This document shows positions 54,483-61,041 of a DNA stretch of 64,000 nucleotides, in pieces. Source of the stretch: Paenibacillus harenae (GTDB lineage: Bacteria > Bacillota > Bacilli > Paenibacillales > Paenibacillaceae); the NCBI RefSeq assembly GCF_030812415.1, contig NZ_JAUSST010000003.1:434001-498000 (forward strand), in the 5' to 3' direction. The position numbers and the translations under genes were made by a program. The notes beneath the pieces are model-generated. The model was not told the DNA's origin and did no database searches. It worked only from the letters and a program-made list of their open reading frames with translations. Each line of letters begins with the position of its first letter. Positions within the stretch are counted from its first letter, which is position 1.

Positions 54483-54540
54483 GAGTAAAGCGAGGGACGT
54501 CAACGTAATCGTAACCGATTTTTTGCGGGAGGGAGCTCAT

Positions 54541-55122
54541 ATGAAGAACATTATTTTGATTGGCTGTATAGTAGGAAGCTTAATCGGATTTGCAAGCGTG
54601 CGAGGAGTGCCCATAGATACAATCGACTCGCCGGCGCAAGCGAAGGAATCAGACGAAGCATCCGTAGAAACGCTCTTTGCGGCAGCAAACAAGGTAACGA
54701 CTGCTTCAATGAATCCAGCATCAATGCCCGCAGAGAAGCAGATGCAGCTAGGCAGCGTGGAAGGCATCACGCTTTACGATAGCCAGAAGGATGCGATAGC
54801 GAAGCTCGGTGAGCCCTTGCGGGTGACGGAAGATCCCCATATTGCGGGACTTGAAACGTATCACTACGACCGCATGAATATCGTCTTTACGGACGGCATC
54901 GTTGATTTCGTGGAAATTCCGCCGGGCATCGGCTCGGTGCTGATCGACGGGATACGGATTCCTGCGTCGGTCGAAGGAATGAAGCAGGCGTTCGGGGAGC
55001 CTGACTTCGAGGCTGAAGACGGCGTGGGCTTCACGCGGGGCGAGGCGGTGTTGAAGCTGTTTATCGACGAATCGAACGGACAGTTGGCCGCTATACATTA
55101 TTTTCATATCGCAAGCGTCTAG
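54541..55122 (+). CDS. Hypothetical secreted protein
   Basis: 193 aa from the ATG at 54541, after GGGAGGGAG. N-terminal signal peptide or membrane anchor (ILIGCIVGSLIGFASV). The mature part has two copies of a motif in which a Gly-Glu/Pro turn follows an amphipathic helix: KDAIAKLGEPLRVTED and VEGMKQAFGEPDFEAED. Each is followed by beta strands, as in SmpA/OmlA-like folds. Family not recognised. It lies between the phosphatase and the STAS gene, under a sigma-B-type promoter. Confidence 0.7.
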   Translation: MKNIILIGCIVGSLIGFASVRGVPIDTIDSPAQAKESDEASVETLFAAANKVTTASMNPASMPAEKQMQLGSVEGITLYDSQKDAIAKLGEPLRVTEDPHIAGLETYHYDRMNIVFTDGIVDFVEIPPGIGSVLIDGIRIPASVEGMKQAFGEPDFEAEDGVGFTRGEAVLKLFIDESNGQLAAIHYFHIASV

Positions 55123-55207
55123 TCTAATGTCGGTGGGAAGTCAGGCTTGTCGGAATAGCCGAATATGATTATGATCTGAATAAAAAAAAGCGGAGCGGAG
55201 TGAATGA

Positions 55208-55540
55208 ATGAAATCAGATCCATTTCAAGTCATGCAGGAAGATAGTCCGAATGCTTACATCCTCCATCTGAGCGGAGAGCTTGATCTGTCGATCGTGCCG
55301 CAGCTGCGGTCCGCGCTTGAACAGGTGATGAACCGTTCAGACAAAGCGCTCGTACTGAATTTGCGAGGCTTAACTTATATAGACAGTACGGGTATCGGCA
55401 TTATCGTATCGGTATTGAAGTATCGCGATGAGATGAAGGCGCCCTTCTTCGTAAGAGAAATACCGCCTGCCATTCAGCGTTTATTCGATCTAACAGGCAT
55501 TTCCCGATACTTAAAAGAAGGGATAGAGGATGAAGCATGA
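55208..55540 (+). CDS. STAS-domain anti-sigma factor antagonist, RsbV type
   Basis: 110 aa single STAS domain. GELDLSIVPQLRSALEQVM and the phosphorylation loop LTYIDSTGIGIIVSVLKY with the target Ser in DSTG. It binds the RsbW-like kinase when dephosphorylated. It overlaps that kinase gene by 4 nt (ATGA). Partner of the PP2C phosphatase at 53280 by context. Confidence 0.92.
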   Translation: MKSDPFQVMQEDSPNAYILHLSGELDLSIVPQLRSALEQVMNRSDKALVLNLRGLTYIDSTGIGIIVSVLKYRDEMKAPFFVREIPPAIQRLFDLTGISRYLKEGIEDEA

Positions 55541-55977
55541 AAGCCATTCGCTTACAAATACCGGCACATGCGGACTTCATAGATATGGTTCGAATATGCC
55601 TCTACGGCATTGCCTCGAAGATGAAGTTTTCCTACGAGGACATCGAAGATATGAAGGTAGCGGTCTCGGAAGCATGCAACAATGCGGTGCTCCATGGCGG
55701 CCTTGATACGGGGGACGAGGTTATTGACGTCTGCTACGAGACGGATGACGATAGTTTGAAAATCAGAATCAAAAACAACGGCTCCGGCTTTGTTTATCCG
55801 AATGCGCTCGATATGTCCGCACCTCTTGCCGTCGAGCAGGTCAGCGATCTGCGCGTGGGAGGACTAGGAATCTACTTGATCCAGGCATTGATGGACGAGG
55901 TCGCCATCTATACGACGGGCAACGTTACCGAGGTCGTCATGACCAAATATTTGACCGCGGTCACGGAAGAGGGCTAG
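55537..55977 (+). CDS. RsbW-like anti-sigma factor serine kinase with altered G1 box
   Basis: 146 aa GHKL-fold kinase. N-box VAVSEACNNAVLHGG is intact (Glu and Asn). G2-like VGGLGIYLIQALMDEV is intact. In the G1 box, where RsbW of Bacillus has ADEG, this protein has KNNG, so the adenine-contacting Asp is Asn80. ATP binding may be weakened, or the region is compensated. The usual sigB gene does not follow; a terminator comes directly after. Its client sigma factor must be elsewhere, or it controls something other than a sigma factor. Confidence 0.88.
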   Translation: MKAIRLQIPAHADFIDMVRICLYGIASKMKFSYEDIEDMKVAVSEACNNAVLHGGLDTGDEVIDVCYETDDDSLKIRIKNNGSGFVYPNALDMSAPLAVEQVSDLRVGGLGIYLIQALMDEVAIYTTGNVTEVVMTKYLTAVTEEG

Positions 55978-55998
55978 CTGAGAGGCTAGCCTTTTTTT
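55972..55998 (+). terminator. Terminator after the RsbW-like gene
   Basis: GGCTAGC at 55972-55978 (overlapping the stop codon), loop TGAGAG, GCTAGCC, then seven T. Confidence 0.88.
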
Positions 55999-56140
55999 AT
56001 TTGGAGGGATGGGGCTGCTCGATCGGCAGCTAGCGGACTTGAGAGCCCTTATTTGCCGATATTTGGGCCAATCGAGCCTCTTATAGACTAGGATGCGCCA
56101 TCTGTATGGAATTGGGGTTACAGCGGGCTTTTAGAGTCAA

Positions 56141-56162
56141 ATAACGCATCTGATGTCCGTAA
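56141..56162 (+). repeat. Short intergenic repeat, copy 1
   Basis: ATAACGCATCTGATGTCCGT then AA; related to copy 2 at 56192, 51 nt later. Confidence 0.6.
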
Positions 56163-56191
56163 CTCTCGCAAAAAGATGGCAGTCGTCACTA

Positions 56192-56214
56192 ATAGCGTCT
56201 CTGATGTCCGCTAA
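56192..56214 (+). repeat. Short intergenic repeat, copy 2
   Basis: ATAGCGTCTCTGATGTCCGC then TAA; shares the CTGATGTCCG core with copy 1. Confidence 0.6.
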
Positions 56215-56228
56215 GTATCAATCTACTT

Positions 56229-57134
56229 CTACTTCTGCCCGAAATAGGCGCCCAGTTCATGAATGAACGGGCCGGCAAGCTCAAGCTGCCGGGTTGCAAA
56301 CCCCAAATCGCCGTACCCTTCCAGCGCATAATCCAAATTGCCTAATGTAGACATGAGCACGCGTGCTTTGACGGCGAAGCCGAATGCGCCCGGATTAGCG
56401 GCTACATTGTTATGCCGAAGCATGTAAGCAAAGGTTGGCTCGTCCAATCCGCCGAACAATGCGAGATTAGCGACGTAGGAAGCCATATCCCAATACTCGG
56501 GCATGAGGCAGGCGTCTTCAAAATCCATCCATATCCAGCCCTCAGAACTCGGGAATAGATTGTTCGCATGGGCATCGCCATGGCAAGGCAACAGCGATAG
56601 AGCCTCTGAACGCATCCTTTGATCCGTCCTTTGAAAAGCCTCTAGCAACGCTGCGATACGCGGATCGGTTTGTATCCTTAATCGAGCTGCCGAATGGCAG
56701 GCTCTCTCCCATACGCCTAGCAGTGGTAACTCTCCTTCAAAGTCTCGCATAGCCAAGGATAGCTCGCATACACGTTCTACCGACTCGCTCGGCTCTATGG
56801 GCTTCAATGATGCGGCGGTCGCATAGCTCCATAATGTCATCCACGTACCGCCAAGCTTATGAGGGCCTGCGGGGACGGCCGATGAAGGTTGCAATACAGG
56901 TACGTCCCTGTCATGCAGATGACGGGCAACGTTAAGCTCTCGCTCAACCGTTCGATGGGCTGCCTTCTCGTCTTGAACGGAGAGAGCGACGGCATAACGG
57001 GCGACTAGGGGATGGGGAGACATATGAATGATCAGATTGGCTTGGTCGCTTAGAATGAGAGGCTTGCAAGGCGTTAGCCCGTATTGCGCCGCAAGCTTTA
57101 GGGTTTCGGCAATCAAGATGCTTTTATCCAGCAA
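56229..57134 (-). CDS. Aminoglycoside-phosphotransferase-family kinase
   Basis: 301 aa from a TTG at 57134, which has AAGGAG 8 nt upstream; the open frame extends to 57263 but the extra residues are not family-like. Kinase-like APH fold with catalytic loop LPCHGDAHANNLF and metal-binding WIWMDFEDACLMPEYWDMA (shown in part as DFEDA). The N-lobe ATP-binding lysine is not obvious. Substrates of such stand-alone proteins range from choline to homoserine and antibiotics. I would not call it a resistance gene. Confidence 0.78.
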   Translation of the reverse strand: MLDKSILIAETLKLAAQYGLTPCKPLILSDQANLIIHMSPHPLVARYAVALSVQDEKAAHRTVERELNVARHLHDRDVPVLQPSSAVPAGPHKLGGTWMTLWSYATAASLKPIEPSESVERVCELSLAMRDFEGELPLLGVWERACHSAARLRIQTDPRIAALLEAFQRTDQRMRSEALSLLPCHGDAHANNLFPSSEGWIWMDFEDACLMPEYWDMASYVANLALFGGLDEPTFAYMLRHNNVAANPGAFGFAVKARVLMSTLGNLDYALEGYGDLGFATRQLELAGPFIHELGAYFGQK

Positions 57135-57350
57135 TCGCGCAGCTCCTTCATGAATGTTAAAGTGCAAAGCAATTGTACCCCGGGCCAATACGAATGATAT
57201 AGGTAAAAAACGATTATACTCAATGACCGATGCGTCTTCCCGAAGTTCAACTTGAATAAACACGTGTTCATGCTATAATTAACGCGTGTTCACACAAAGC
57301 AGGTAACAACGATATGAAGCGAATAATGCTGGCGTAAAGGCGGGATAGGC

Positions 57351-58178
57351 ATGCGGCTTGGAGGACAAGTATTTTTGGAGCAAAAAGATCCGGATAGCTG
57401 GGCGAAGGCGCTGCGGGAGGCAGGATTCCGCGGGGCGACTTGCCCGGTGGATGACGACATTTCAGCGCTTGACGATTATATGAAGGCAGCTGGCGACAAT
57501 GATATTCTCATTTCCGAGGTCGGCGCCTGGAGCAATCCAATCAGCCGGAATGAGCGGACAAGGCGCGAAGCGATCGCTTATTGCATCAAGCGGCTGGAGC
57601 TGGCCGAACGGATCGGCGCACAGGCTTGCGTGAATATTGCCGGCTCGCGGGGCGAGCAATGGGACGGACCCGACCCCGACAACTTCAGCGACGATACGTT
57701 CGATCTCATCGTTGAGACGACACGAGAAATCATCGACGCGGTCAAGCCGGAGCGTACCGTATTCGCGCTGGAAATGATGCCGTGGGTGTTCCCGGATTCC
57801 GCGGACACTTACCTCGCCTTGCTCAAGGCAATCGACCGCCCGGGGTTCGGCGTTCATTTCGACCCCGTCAACATCATCAGCAGCCCGCGGGCTTATTATA
57901 ACACCGGTGCCATAATCGGCGACTTCTTCGCGAAGCTCGGTCCGCATATCCGGAATTGCCATGCGAAGGACATTCGACTGGGCGGCAAGCTAACGGTACA
58001 TATGGACGAAGTTATTCCCGGTCAAGGGATGCTCGATTACCGTACGTACTTAACCGAGCTTAACAAGCTCCATCCCGATACGACGCTCATTATCGAGCAT
58101 CTATCGACGAACGATGAGTACCGGCAAGCAGCAGGCTATATCCGCAGCATCGCAAAGGATATCGGTATCGAAATATAA
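57351..58178 (+). CDS. TIM-barrel sugar phosphate isomerase/epimerase
   Basis: 275 aa xylose-isomerase-like protein. Barrel motifs: MRLGGQVFLEQKDPDSWAKA, ILISEVGAWSNPISRN, CVNIAGSRGEQWDGPDPDNF, FALEMMPWVFPDS, GVHFDPVNIISSP, RNCHAKDIRLGGKLTVHMDE and IIEHLSTNDEY. The Glu/Asp/His/Glu metal site is recognisable (E in ALEMMPW, D in HFDP, H in NCHAKD, E in IIEHL). A cytoplasmic epimerase or isomerase acting on a sugar or inositol derivative. GGCGGGAT-type weak ribosome site. Confidence 0.85.
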   Translation: MRLGGQVFLEQKDPDSWAKALREAGFRGATCPVDDDISALDDYMKAAGDNDILISEVGAWSNPISRNERTRREAIAYCIKRLELAERIGAQACVNIAGSRGEQWDGPDPDNFSDDTFDLIVETTREIIDAVKPERTVFALEMMPWVFPDSADTYLALLKAIDRPGFGVHFDPVNIISSPRAYYNTGAIIGDFFAKLGPHIRNCHAKDIRLGGKLTVHMDEVIPGQGMLDYRTYLTELNKLHPDTTLIIEHLSTNDEYRQAAGYIRSIAKDIGIEI

Positions 58179-58293
58179 CGCTCGCATAGCTTCCGTATTA
58201 ACTTTATATCGATGAATACGATCAACCCGCATAAGCCCTTGCACTATTGCGCTTACGGGGATAAGACGATATGGTGATTGCAGGAGGCGATCG

Positions 58294-58677
58294 ATGGTGG
58301 AAGCGGGAAAGACATACAATACGGCGGTAGAATTAACGCTGGACGTAATCGGCGGAAAGTGGAAGCAGGTTATTTTATTCCACTTGACGTTCGGCAAGAA
58401 ACGTAATGGCGAGCTAATGAGCCTGCTGCCCGGCGTGACGCAGAAGGTGCTTACGCAGCAGCTGCGCGAACTGGAGGAAGACGGTATTATTAGCCGAATC
58501 ATATACAACCAAGTGCCGCCGAAAGTAGAGTACGAGCTGACGGATTATGGCTGGAGCCTAAAAGAAATTCTTCATCTTCTATGCAGATGGGGAGACCGGC
58601 ATGCGGAGCGGGCAGTAGGCGGCTCAATCAAAATATTGTCCGCAGCGCCGCAAACGCAGGGGGATGACGATTCGTAA
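58294..58677 (+). CDS. HxlR-family transcriptional regulator
   Basis: 127 aa winged helix-turn-helix. TLDVIGGKWKQVILFHLTFG is the HxlR signature, followed by ELMSLLPGVTQKVLTQQLREL and PPKVEYELTDYGWSL. GCAGGAGG ribosome site. HxlR proteins often respond to aldehydes, quinones or other electrophiles and control a nearby reductase. The convergent SDR gene at 58761 is the obvious candidate target. Confidence 0.92.
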   Translation: MVEAGKTYNTAVELTLDVIGGKWKQVILFHLTFGKKRNGELMSLLPGVTQKVLTQQLRELEEDGIISRIIYNQVPPKVEYELTDYGWSLKEILHLLCRWGDRHAERAVGGSIKILSAAPQTQGDDDS

Positions 58678-58704
58678 GTATCGGTACAATGTAAGTGGCA
58701 AAGA

Positions 58705-58745
58705 GCCAACCGGTTCCTGGGCATGATGCCGCAGGGCCGGTTGGC
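58705..58745. terminator. Terminator between the HxlR and reductase genes
   Basis: GCCAACCGG at 58705-58713 is the exact complement of CCGGTTGGC at 58737-58745. On the minus strand CTCTTTG follows. Confidence 0.65.
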
Positions 58746-58760
58746 GAGCCGTTTCCAATC

Positions 58761-59834
58761 TTAGGCGGGAATGATTTTACGTCTGCGCAAATCCTCGAAA
58801 ATGCCGAGAAACATCGCTTCCGTATCGATGAATTCGTGGAAGCCGAAGCGGCGCGCTTTCGTGCCATCGGCAAAGAAGTCGTAATCCCAGCCAAATACGA
58901 AATCCCCGAATGGCCATGAGGATACGTCTTTGTAGCTGTTGTTCGCCAAGCCATGCTTCTCTATCATACCCTTCCACAACTCTTCCTTGTCTGCCATAAC
59001 CGTTGCCAATGACATCTGCAGCGGAGGCGCCGTCTCCAGTCCGAAGCTGGCTGCGATCTTGGGCCATAGCTCGTTCCATCTGAATAAATCGCCGTTCGTA
59101 ATATTAAAAGCCTGGTTCGCGCAGCGGTCATCCGTCGCTGCCCAGACGGTAGCTTTGGCGAGCAAGCCTGCATCGGTCATTTCGAGCAGGCTGTTGTAGG
59201 CACCCGGCTTGCCGGGGAACCGAAGCGGCAGGCCCAGTTCCTTGGATATCGAGGCGTAAATGGCGATAACCATCGCGAGGTTCATCGGATTGCCGAGCGC
59301 GAATCCGCATACGACGGAAGGGCGAAGCGCGGACCAGGTCCAGCGGCTTCCTTGCTGCCGTCGTTCAAGAAACTGCTGCTGATCGACGTTGAACTCGGGC
59401 GGCATATGGTAGGCGTCCGATTCCTTGGCCGGGGTCTTGAACGGGCCCAGGTGGGCGCCATACACTTTATATCCTTGCATAAGGCTAATATGCTGGAGAT
59501 TCTGAGCTACGGGCTCGATCGCATTGACGACATTGACGAGCATGGCAACGTTTGGAGCGACTAGCTCGGCCCAGGTTGGGCGATCCTGATAAGCGGCATA
59601 GAAAACATGGGTAACATCGGTTAACGGGCTTAGCTTCTCTCTCGTATCCGACTCATCCAGCAGATCGACGGAAACGTAACGGGTGCGGCCGCCCGAATCG
59701 CCTCCGCGCCGCGACAGGCCGATAATGTCCCACTCGGGAAGTTGCTCCAAATAGTCGATCAGATTTCTGCCGATAACGCCGTTCGCTCCGACGACAAGCG
59801 CTTTTTTGCTTACCAAAGTTCCATTATTATTCAT
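58761..59834 (-). CDS. SDR-family oxidoreductase, PRISE (progesterone 5-beta-reductase-like)
   Basis: 357 aa extended SDR. NAD(P)-binding KKALVVGANGVIGRNLIDYL, GLSRRGG, FYAAYQDRP, LMQGYKVYGAHLGPF and WTWSALRPSVVCGFALGNPMN (in part ALRPSVVCG). These are the iridoid synthase/PRISE hallmarks, with the catalytic Lys and Tyr in GYKVYG. Such enzymes reduce the C=C bond of enones. AGGAGTGG ribosome site. An imperfect inverted repeat ACTTT...AAAGT at 59911-59939 with two AGTAAC motifs may be the HxlR operator. Confidence 0.87.
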   Translation of the reverse strand: MNNNGTLVSKKALVVGANGVIGRNLIDYLEQLPEWDIIGLSRRGGDSGGRTRYVSVDLLDESDTREKLSPLTDVTHVFYAAYQDRPTWAELVAPNVAMLVNVVNAIEPVAQNLQHISLMQGYKVYGAHLGPFKTPAKESDAYHMPPEFNVDQQQFLERRQQGSRWTWSALRPSVVCGFALGNPMNLAMVIAIYASISKELGLPLRFPGKPGAYNSLLEMTDAGLLAKATVWAATDDRCANQAFNITNGDLFRWNELWPKIAASFGLETAPPLQMSLATVMADKEELWKGMIEKHGLANNSYKDVSSWPFGDFVFGWDYDFFADGTKARRFGFHEFIDTEAMFLGIFEDLRRRKIIPA

Positions 59835-60071
59835 TAAAGACCACTCCTGTGCAAGGGGATAAAAGAATTAAACTCATTGTGCACCGAGCGGCGGCAAATA
59901 AAAAGTACGCACTTTAGAGTGATATAGTAACCTCAAAGTAACTAAGAGGCTATCTTTTTACCCGAGGGCGGAGGGTTCGTTCATGGCGTGGAATGTGCGA
60001 AGTGGCCATATTGGATCATTGCAGTAACTTTAGACTGTTTCGCGCCCCCACCACCATTCATCCCGCCCGAA

Positions 60072-60094
60072 GTTACAGCGAAAATCCAACATAG
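60072..60094 (+). repeat. Dispersed intergenic repeat, copy B
   Basis: GTTACAGCGAAAATCCAACA (first 20 bases) matches copy A at 31147 in 20 of 23 positions. A 10-nt piece (GTTACAGCGG-like) also occurs at 56117. Confidence 0.6.
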
Positions 60095-60120
60095 CTTCCA
60101 GAGGTTGGCTGCATACGCAC

Positions 60121-60153
60121 AAAGGGGCTGTCATCAAACTTTTACAGCCTCTT
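60121..60153 (-). terminator. Terminator after cheR
   Basis: AAAGGGGCTGT at 60121-60131 pairs with ACAGCCTCTT at 60144-60153; on the minus strand the stem is followed by CCTTTG. Confidence 0.6.
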
Positions 60154-60171
60154 CCATTTAGGATATCCCCG

Positions 60172-61041
60172 CTAGCCCTCAAGCTTGCGGAATATACGGT
60201 CCTCCGGGGCAAGCTCCTCGTATTTCGACTTATACGGCGACAGGAAGGTCTCCTTGCTGCCGAGCGCCAAGATGCCGGATGGACTTAGGCTGTCGTGAAG
60301 CAGCCGATAAACGCGCTGCTGCAGAACGGAATCGAAGTAGATAAGTACGTTGCGGCAAAGGATGACGTGAAACTCGTTAATCGAACAGTCCGTCGCAAGA
60401 TTATGCTGCGCAAACACGAAATGCTCCTTCATGAAAGGGTGAAAATGCGCAAATTCGCGGTCGGCGGTATAATAGGCGGAAAACTCCTTCTCGCTGCCGG
60501 CTTGCAAATAATTTTTCGTAAACAACTGCATCCGCTTAAGCGGGAATTTGCCCTGCTTTGCCGTCTCGATAGCCTGCTCGCTCATATCCGTCGCATACAG
60601 CTTCGATTTACCCAGCAATCCTGCCTCCTGAAGCAAGATACCAAGCGAGTACACCTCTTCGCCCGTAGCGCAGCCAGCGCTCCAGATTCGGATTTCGGGC
60701 AAATGCCTCAGCAGCGGCACGACTTTTTTGCGAAACGCATAGAAAAAGGCGGGATCGCGGAACATCTCGGTCACCTTGATGGAGAAATCGTTAATGACCG
60801 TCTTCATATAGTCCGGTTCATGCAGCGCTCTGTCCAGCAGAGACGTGATCGTCGGAATCTCGTCCAAGCTCATCCGATTGCTTATGCGCCTCATCAACGA
60901 CGAACGCAAATAATTGCGAAAGTCATAGCCGGACGCACGGTAAATGCCTTCCAGCAGCAGATCGACTTCAATGGCTGCAAGCTCCTCTTGCTCTTGCGCC
61001 GTATCCGCTAGCTCTTCCTCCGCATGCTCGCTTTGCGTCAT
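60172..61041 (-). CDS. CheR-type protein-glutamate methyltransferase
   Basis: 289 aa from the ATG at 61041 after AGGTGGG; the shorter reading MTQSEHAEEE fits the family better than an upstream start. N-terminal helical CheR_N (YRASGYDFRNYLRSSLMRRI) and SAM-binding domain with IRIWSAGCATGEEVYSLGIL, LYATDMSEQAIETAKQG and VILCRNVLIYFD. It methylates glutamates on a sensor, but no chemoreceptor or CheB is nearby. Its start overlaps the hybrid kinase stop (TAATG), so the kinase is the likely partner. Confidence 0.92.
   Translation of the reverse strand: MTQSEHAEEELADTAQEQEELAAIEVDLLLEGIYRASGYDFRNYLRSSLMRRISNRMSLDEIPTITSLLDRALHEPDYMKTVINDFSIKVTEMFRDPAFFYAFRKKVVPLLRHLPEIRIWSAGCATGEEVYSLGILLQEAGLLGKSKLYATDMSEQAIETAKQGKFPLKRMQLFTKNYLQAGSEKEFSAYYTADREFAHFHPFMKEHFVFAQHNLATDCSINEFHVILCRNVLIYFDSVLQQRVYRLLHDSLSPSGILALGSKETFLSPYKSKYEELAPEDRIFRKLEG

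Larger units (their letters stand above)
59835..60171. other. Intergenic region with possible HxlR operator and dispersed repeat
   Basis: A 337-nt gap upstream of the reductase gene and downstream of cheR. ACTTT at 59911-59915 and AAAGT at 59935-59939 frame a loose inverted repeat, with AGTAAC occurring twice. Copy B of the GTTACAGCGAA repeat is at 60072-60094 and a terminator at 60121-60153. No gene seen. Confidence 0.5.

Noticed and set aside
56229..57134. Antibiotic resistance gene
   Set aside because: The APH fold is shared by many metabolic kinases; nothing in sequence or context points to an aminoglycoside or macrolide substrate.
60295..61011. 238-codon plus-strand frame opposite cheR
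   Set aside because: Arg/His/Leu-rich antisense shadow; CheR motifs on the minus strand are unmistakable.
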